DNA of 64,000 bases, from NCBI GenBank assembly GCA_009694195.1, contig SHVQ01000001.1:111887-175886 (forward strand). The letters are read 5' to 3'. Below the pieces are notes generated by a model, which saw nothing but the letters and a program-made list of their open reading frames with translations, did not search any database and was not told where the DNA came from. Made by a program: the position numbers and the translations under genes. Position 1 is the stretch's first letter; every line of letters starts with the position of its first letter. Source of the DNA: Rhodospirillales bacterium (GTDB taxonomy: Bacteria; Pseudomonadota; Alphaproteobacteria; Rhodospirillales; SHVQ01). Positions 61,185 to 64,000 of this stretch are shown here, piece by piece.

Positions 61185-62867
61185 ATGCCCGCCTACCAGT
61201 ACTCTTACGTCATGAAGAACGTGAGCAAGGTTTTCCCCGGTGGGCGCGAGATCCTGAAGAACATCACGCTCTCGTTCTTCCCAAAGGCCAAGATCGGCGT
61301 GCTCGGCGTCAACGGCGCCGGCAAGTCCACCTTGCTCCGCATCATGGCCGGCCTCGACACGGATTTCAGCGGCGAAGCATGGGCCGCCGACGGTATCCAC
61401 GTGGGTTACCTGCCGCAGGAACCCGACCTCGACCCGAACAAAGATGTGCAAGGCAACGTCACGGAAGGGCTGGGCGAGGTGAAAGCGCTGCTCGACCGGT
61501 TCAATGCGGTGAGCGCCCGCTTTGCCGAGCCGATGGAAGACGACGAGATGAACCGCCTCCTTGCCGAGCAGGCGGAGTTGCAGGAAAAGATCGACGCCGC
61601 CAACGGCTGGGAGCTCGACCGCACCATCGAAGTGGCGATGGACGCGCTGCGTTGCCCGCCCGGCGACAGCGACGTCGCAACGATATCGGGCGGCGAGAGG
61701 CGCCGGGTGGCGCTCTGTCGTCTGCTGCTCCAGCGCCCGGAAATTCTGCTGCTCGACGAGCCGACCAACCATCTCGATGCCGAATCGGTCGCGTGGCTCG
61801 AGCGTTTTCTCAAGGAGTACGAGGGAACCGTGATGATCGTCACCCACGATCGCTATTTCCTCGACAACGTGACGGGGTGGATCCTCGAGCTCGACCGCGG
61901 CCGCGGCATCCCCTACGAGGGCAACTATTCCGCCTGGCTGGAGCAGAAAGAGAAGCGCCTGGCGGTCGAGGAAAAGGAGGAGTCGGCTCGCCAGCGCACG
62001 TTGAAGCACGAACTCGAGTGGATCCGGCAATCCCCCCGCGCTCGCCAGGCAAAAGCCAAGGCGCGGATCACGGCCTACGATAATCTCCTGGCCCAGGCCG
62101 AGAGCGAGGATGTCGGCGCCGCGCAAATCGTCATCCCGGTCGGCGCGCGTCTTGGCGAAGTGGTGATCGAGGCCGAGAACTTGAGGAAAGGGTACGGCAA
62201 TCGGCTCCTCATCGAGGACCTGAGCTTCCGGCTCCCGCCCGGCGGCATCGTCGGCATCATCGGGCCGAACGGGGCCGGAAAGACGACGCTGTTCCGCATG
62301 ATCACGGGCCAGGACAAGGTGGATAGCGGCAAGCTCCGCATCGGGGAGACGGCGGTTCTCGGCTATGTCGATCAGTCCCGCGACGCCCTTTCGCCCACCA
62401 GCACGGTGTGGGAAGAAATCTCCGGCGGGCTCGGCGAGCTCTCGCTCGGCAAGCAGCGCATCTCAAGCCGGGCCTATGTCTCCCAGTTCAACTTCCGCGG
62501 ACCCGACCAGCAAAAGAAGGTCGGCCAGCTTTCCGGCGGCGAGCGCAACCGCGTTCACCTGGCGAAAATTCTCAAGTCCGGCGTCAATGTCCTTCTCTTG
62601 GACGAGCCCACGAACGATCTCGACGTCGAAACGTTGCGAGCGCTCGAGGACGCGCTCACCGCCTTCGCGGGCTGTGCCGTGATCATCAGCCACGACCGCT
62701 GGTTTCTCGATCGTATCGCGACCCACATGATCGCCTTCGAGGGCGACAGCCAGGTCGTCTGGTTCGAGGGCAACTACGCGGCGTACGAGGCCGACCGGCG
62801 CAGGCGCCTCGGGGCCGAGGCCGACCAGCCGCACCGGATCAAGTTCAAGCCGCTCGTGCGCGGCTAA
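61185..62867 (+). CDS. ettA: Energy-dependent translational throttle protein EttA
   Basis: A 560-residue ABC-F protein that binds the ribosomal E site and couples translation to the ADP/ATP ratio. Two ABC cassettes are complete: Walker A 'GVNGAGKST' with signature 'ISGGERRRVAL' and 'LLLDEPTNHLDAES', then 'GPNGAGKTT' with 'LSGGERNRVHL' and 'LLLDEPTNDLDVE'. Between them lies the P-site tRNA interaction motif ('WLEQKEKRLAVEEKEESARQ', 'WIRQSPRARQAKAKARI'). The start has GGAG upstream; E. coli EttA is 555 residues. It converges on mlaC with a 21-base gap. Confidence 0.96.
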   Translation: MPAYQYSYVMKNVSKVFPGGREILKNITLSFFPKAKIGVLGVNGAGKSTLLRIMAGLDTDFSGEAWAADGIHVGYLPQEPDLDPNKDVQGNVTEGLGEVKALLDRFNAVSARFAEPMEDDEMNRLLAEQAELQEKIDAANGWELDRTIEVAMDALRCPPGDSDVATISGGERRRVALCRLLLQRPEILLLDEPTNHLDAESVAWLERFLKEYEGTVMIVTHDRYFLDNVTGWILELDRGRGIPYEGNYSAWLEQKEKRLAVEEKEESARQRTLKHELEWIRQSPRARQAKAKARITAYDNLLAQAESEDVGAAQIVIPVGARLGEVVIEAENLRKGYGNRLLIEDLSFRLPPGGIVGIIGPNGAGKTTLFRMITGQDKVDSGKLRIGETAVLGYVDQSRDALSPTSTVWEEISGGLGELSLGKQRISSRAYVSQFNFRGPDQQKKVGQLSGGERNRVHLAKILKSGVNVLLLDEPTNDLDVETLRALEDALTAFAGCAVIISHDRWFLDRIATHMIAFEGDSQVVWFEGNYAAYEADRRRRLGAEADQPHRIKFKPLVRG

Positions 62868-62888
62868 CGGCCCGCCGACGCCGTCGCG

Positions 62889-63524
62889 TCAGTTCGAGGC
62901 TTGGCGGAGCTCGGCCGTCTTCTCGCGCATGACGGCGAGCAGCGCGGCAATTTTCCCGTCCTTCTGGCGGATGATCGAGCCGTAATCGGAACGGAGTGTC
63001 TGTCCCATGCTCGTTCCCTCGACCACGACATCGACCACCTTGAAGGGTCCGAACTTCTTGCTGACGACCCAGTTCACGTGAACCAAGTCTTCCGACTGCG
63101 GACGCGTCATCTCGGAGAAGACGGACACCCGCTCGGGCGTATCTGCCAGCACCCTCAAGACTTTGAGCTTCTCGCCGGCATACCCGGCAAACCGGTCGAC
63201 GTAGGATACGACGAGGAGATCGACCAGCAACGCGAGATACTCCTGGCGTTCCTCTTCGGTCGCCAAATTCCAATGGCGGGCCAGAATCCATTTGCCGATC
63301 TCCTCGACCGCGAAGTGCGACCGGAAGAGCGAGCGGAAGTTGTTCACGCGTTGGGGACGCGGCACTGCCGGGTCGGTGAGCGAACGCACGGCCTCCTGGG
63401 CCATGTCCTCGATGAACTTTTGCGCTTCGGTCTCGACACCGGTTGCGCGCGCCGGGGCCGCGAAAACGGTGCTGCCGATCAGAAACACGAATACGACAAG
63501 AGACCGCAGGAGCCTTGACGTCAT
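62889..63524 (-). CDS. mlaC: MlaC/Ttg2D-family phospholipid-binding protein
   Basis: A 211-residue periplasmic protein. The signal peptide is 'MTSRLLRSLVVFVFLIGSTVFA' with cleavage near 'APARA'. The mature part has 'FRSLFRSHFAVEEIGKWILARHW', 'EYLALLVDLLVVSYVDRFAGY' and 'VDVVVEGTSMGQTLRSDYGSII', the MlaC landmarks. It ferries phospholipids between the outer-membrane MlaA and the inner-membrane MlaFEDB complex. Neither mlaA nor mlaFEDB is in the window; the upstream side instead looks like an IS edge. The start at 63524 is the natural signal-peptide start. Confidence 0.9.
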   Translation of the reverse strand: MTSRLLRSLVVFVFLIGSTVFAAPARATGVETEAQKFIEDMAQEAVRSLTDPAVPRPQRVNNFRSLFRSHFAVEEIGKWILARHWNLATEEERQEYLALLVDLLVVSYVDRFAGYAGEKLKVLRVLADTPERVSVFSEMTRPQSEDLVHVNWVVSKKFGPFKVVDVVVEGTSMGQTLRSDYGSIIRQKDGKIAALLAVMREKTAELRQASN

Positions 63525-63863
63525 CGCCTTATACCCTTCGTCTGTGACGCCCCTGTGCCGCTTCCATGGCTTTTGGTGTTTTGAACGTGCATGCACAGGT
63601 CAACAGATCGGTCGTGACGACCTGGATGGATTCCTTCTGGACGCCCATGGCGTTCGCGATCGGGACACTCGCCCCCCGATCACGATCGATCCAACGTCTG
63701 GCTATCACACGACTGGTTAAAAAACTAGCGTACAAGCCGTGACCGGCCCCCACTGGGTGGTCCAAGCTGAATGTTAGTGCATTGTGTCCTCCTTCGCCAT
63801 TGCCGGCTGTAGGTGGAGCGTAGCGGAGCCGGAAGGCGGCAATGGCGGTATCGCGGGGACCGA
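63525..63863. other. Gene-less stretch, possible IS border
   Basis: No intact gene. On the minus strand AGGAGG precedes an ATG at about 63781 that runs into a stop after one further codon. The blocks around 63738-63770 (GGCCCCCACTGGGTGGTCC) and 63800-63855 (CATTGCCGgc...gGCGGCAATG inverted arms) resemble the non-coding ends of IS21-like elements as I remember them. No target duplication can be defined. Confidence 0.3.
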
Positions 63864-64000
63864 CTATTCGGCGTCGACCCGGCGATAGTAGTCGCGATCG
63901 AGGAGAACGAGCTCGGAAAGCGTGCGGCGGCGGCTGTGGCAGCCTTCCTGGACCACTTGATAATGCGGGATCGGATCAAAGGTGCTGCCGCGTGAGGCCA
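63864..64000 (-). CDS. C-terminal fragment of an unidentified protein, cut by the window edge
   Basis: From the window end the minus strand is open in one frame for about 45 residues and stops at 63864-63866. The tail reads '...HYQVVQEGCHSRRRTLSEL' and ends 'LLDRDYYRRVDAE'. I do not recognise the family. The position beside IS-like non-coding sequence makes a transposon-borne protein possible, but this is a guess. Other frames here are also open, so even coding status is uncertain. Confidence 0.3.
   Translation of the reverse strand, partial: ASRGSTFDPIPHYQVVQEGCHSRRRTLSELVLLDRDYYRRVDAE

Overview
The window is chromosomal DNA of a GC-rich alphaproteobacterium, probably an uncultured relative of the Rhodospirillales. 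Three things point there: the block zapE - mdh - sucCD - sucAB - lpd, priA placed just before atpHAGDC (the F0 genes are not here), and the carB/greA/trxB and carA - yqeY - dnaG - rpoD - tRNA neighbourhoods. Start codons mix ATG, GTG and TTG. The window begins inside a CoA-ester lyase and ends inside an unidentified reading frame next to what looks like an IS border.

Layout. 0-1.2 kb: the end of a CitE-like lyase fused onto a decayed MaoC/mesaconyl-CoA hydratase gene. 1.2-2.4 kb: a gene-less stretch with strong hairpins and two DnaA-box-like sites. 2.4-5.75 kb: sdhCDAB. 5.8-9.9 kb: accessory genes (DUF6494-like, PaiB-like, sterol desaturase, PhyH dioxygenase, SAF-domain oxidoreductase). 9.9-11.2 kb: palindromic repeats and a higBA toxin-antitoxin operon with a readable promoter/operator. 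11.3-24.1 kb: zapE, nadA-nadC, a 5'-truncated cytochrome P460 gene, then mdh, sucCD, sucAB and lpd. 24.2-30.2 kb: an unrecognised 244-residue protein, an MFS carrier, xerC with DUF484, and priA. 30.3-35.3 kb: F1-ATPase operon with a possible short upstream ORF. 35.3-36.0 kb: Phd/VapC module. 36.0-39.5 kb: uvrB, a poly-gamma-glutamate hydrolase/HepT fusion and a solitary HigA. 39.6-43.0 kb: aminotransferase and an EF-G paralogue. 43.1-43.3 kb: candidate structured RNA ending in an intrinsic terminator. 43.4-51.4 kb: lysR, trxB, greA, carB and carA, with an islet between carB and carA in which a perfect 64-bp inverted repeat encloses a DUF559 endonuclease gene. 51.6-56.5 kb: yqeY, dnaG, rpoD, tRNA(CAT). 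56.6-60.9 kb: a leftward set of solute-binding protein, D-2-hydroxyacid dehydrogenase and sodium:solute symporter. 61-64 kb: ettA, mlaC and an IS-like edge.

How the genes work together. Most of the lower TCA cycle is here (2-oxoglutarate to fumarate, and malate to oxaloacetate), as are the F1 part of ATP synthase, pyrimidine/arginine precursor synthesis (carAB), two steps of NAD synthesis without nadB, and the replication/transcription core (dnaG, priA, rpoD, greA). Small toxin-antitoxin parts and GC-rich palindromic repeats sit in the gaps. Several junctions look like deletion scars. The least explained items are the DUF559 repeat unit, the PGA-hydrolase/HepT fusion with an altered HEPN motif, the five-hairpin RNA candidate, and the symporter/dehydrogenase/binding-protein set.
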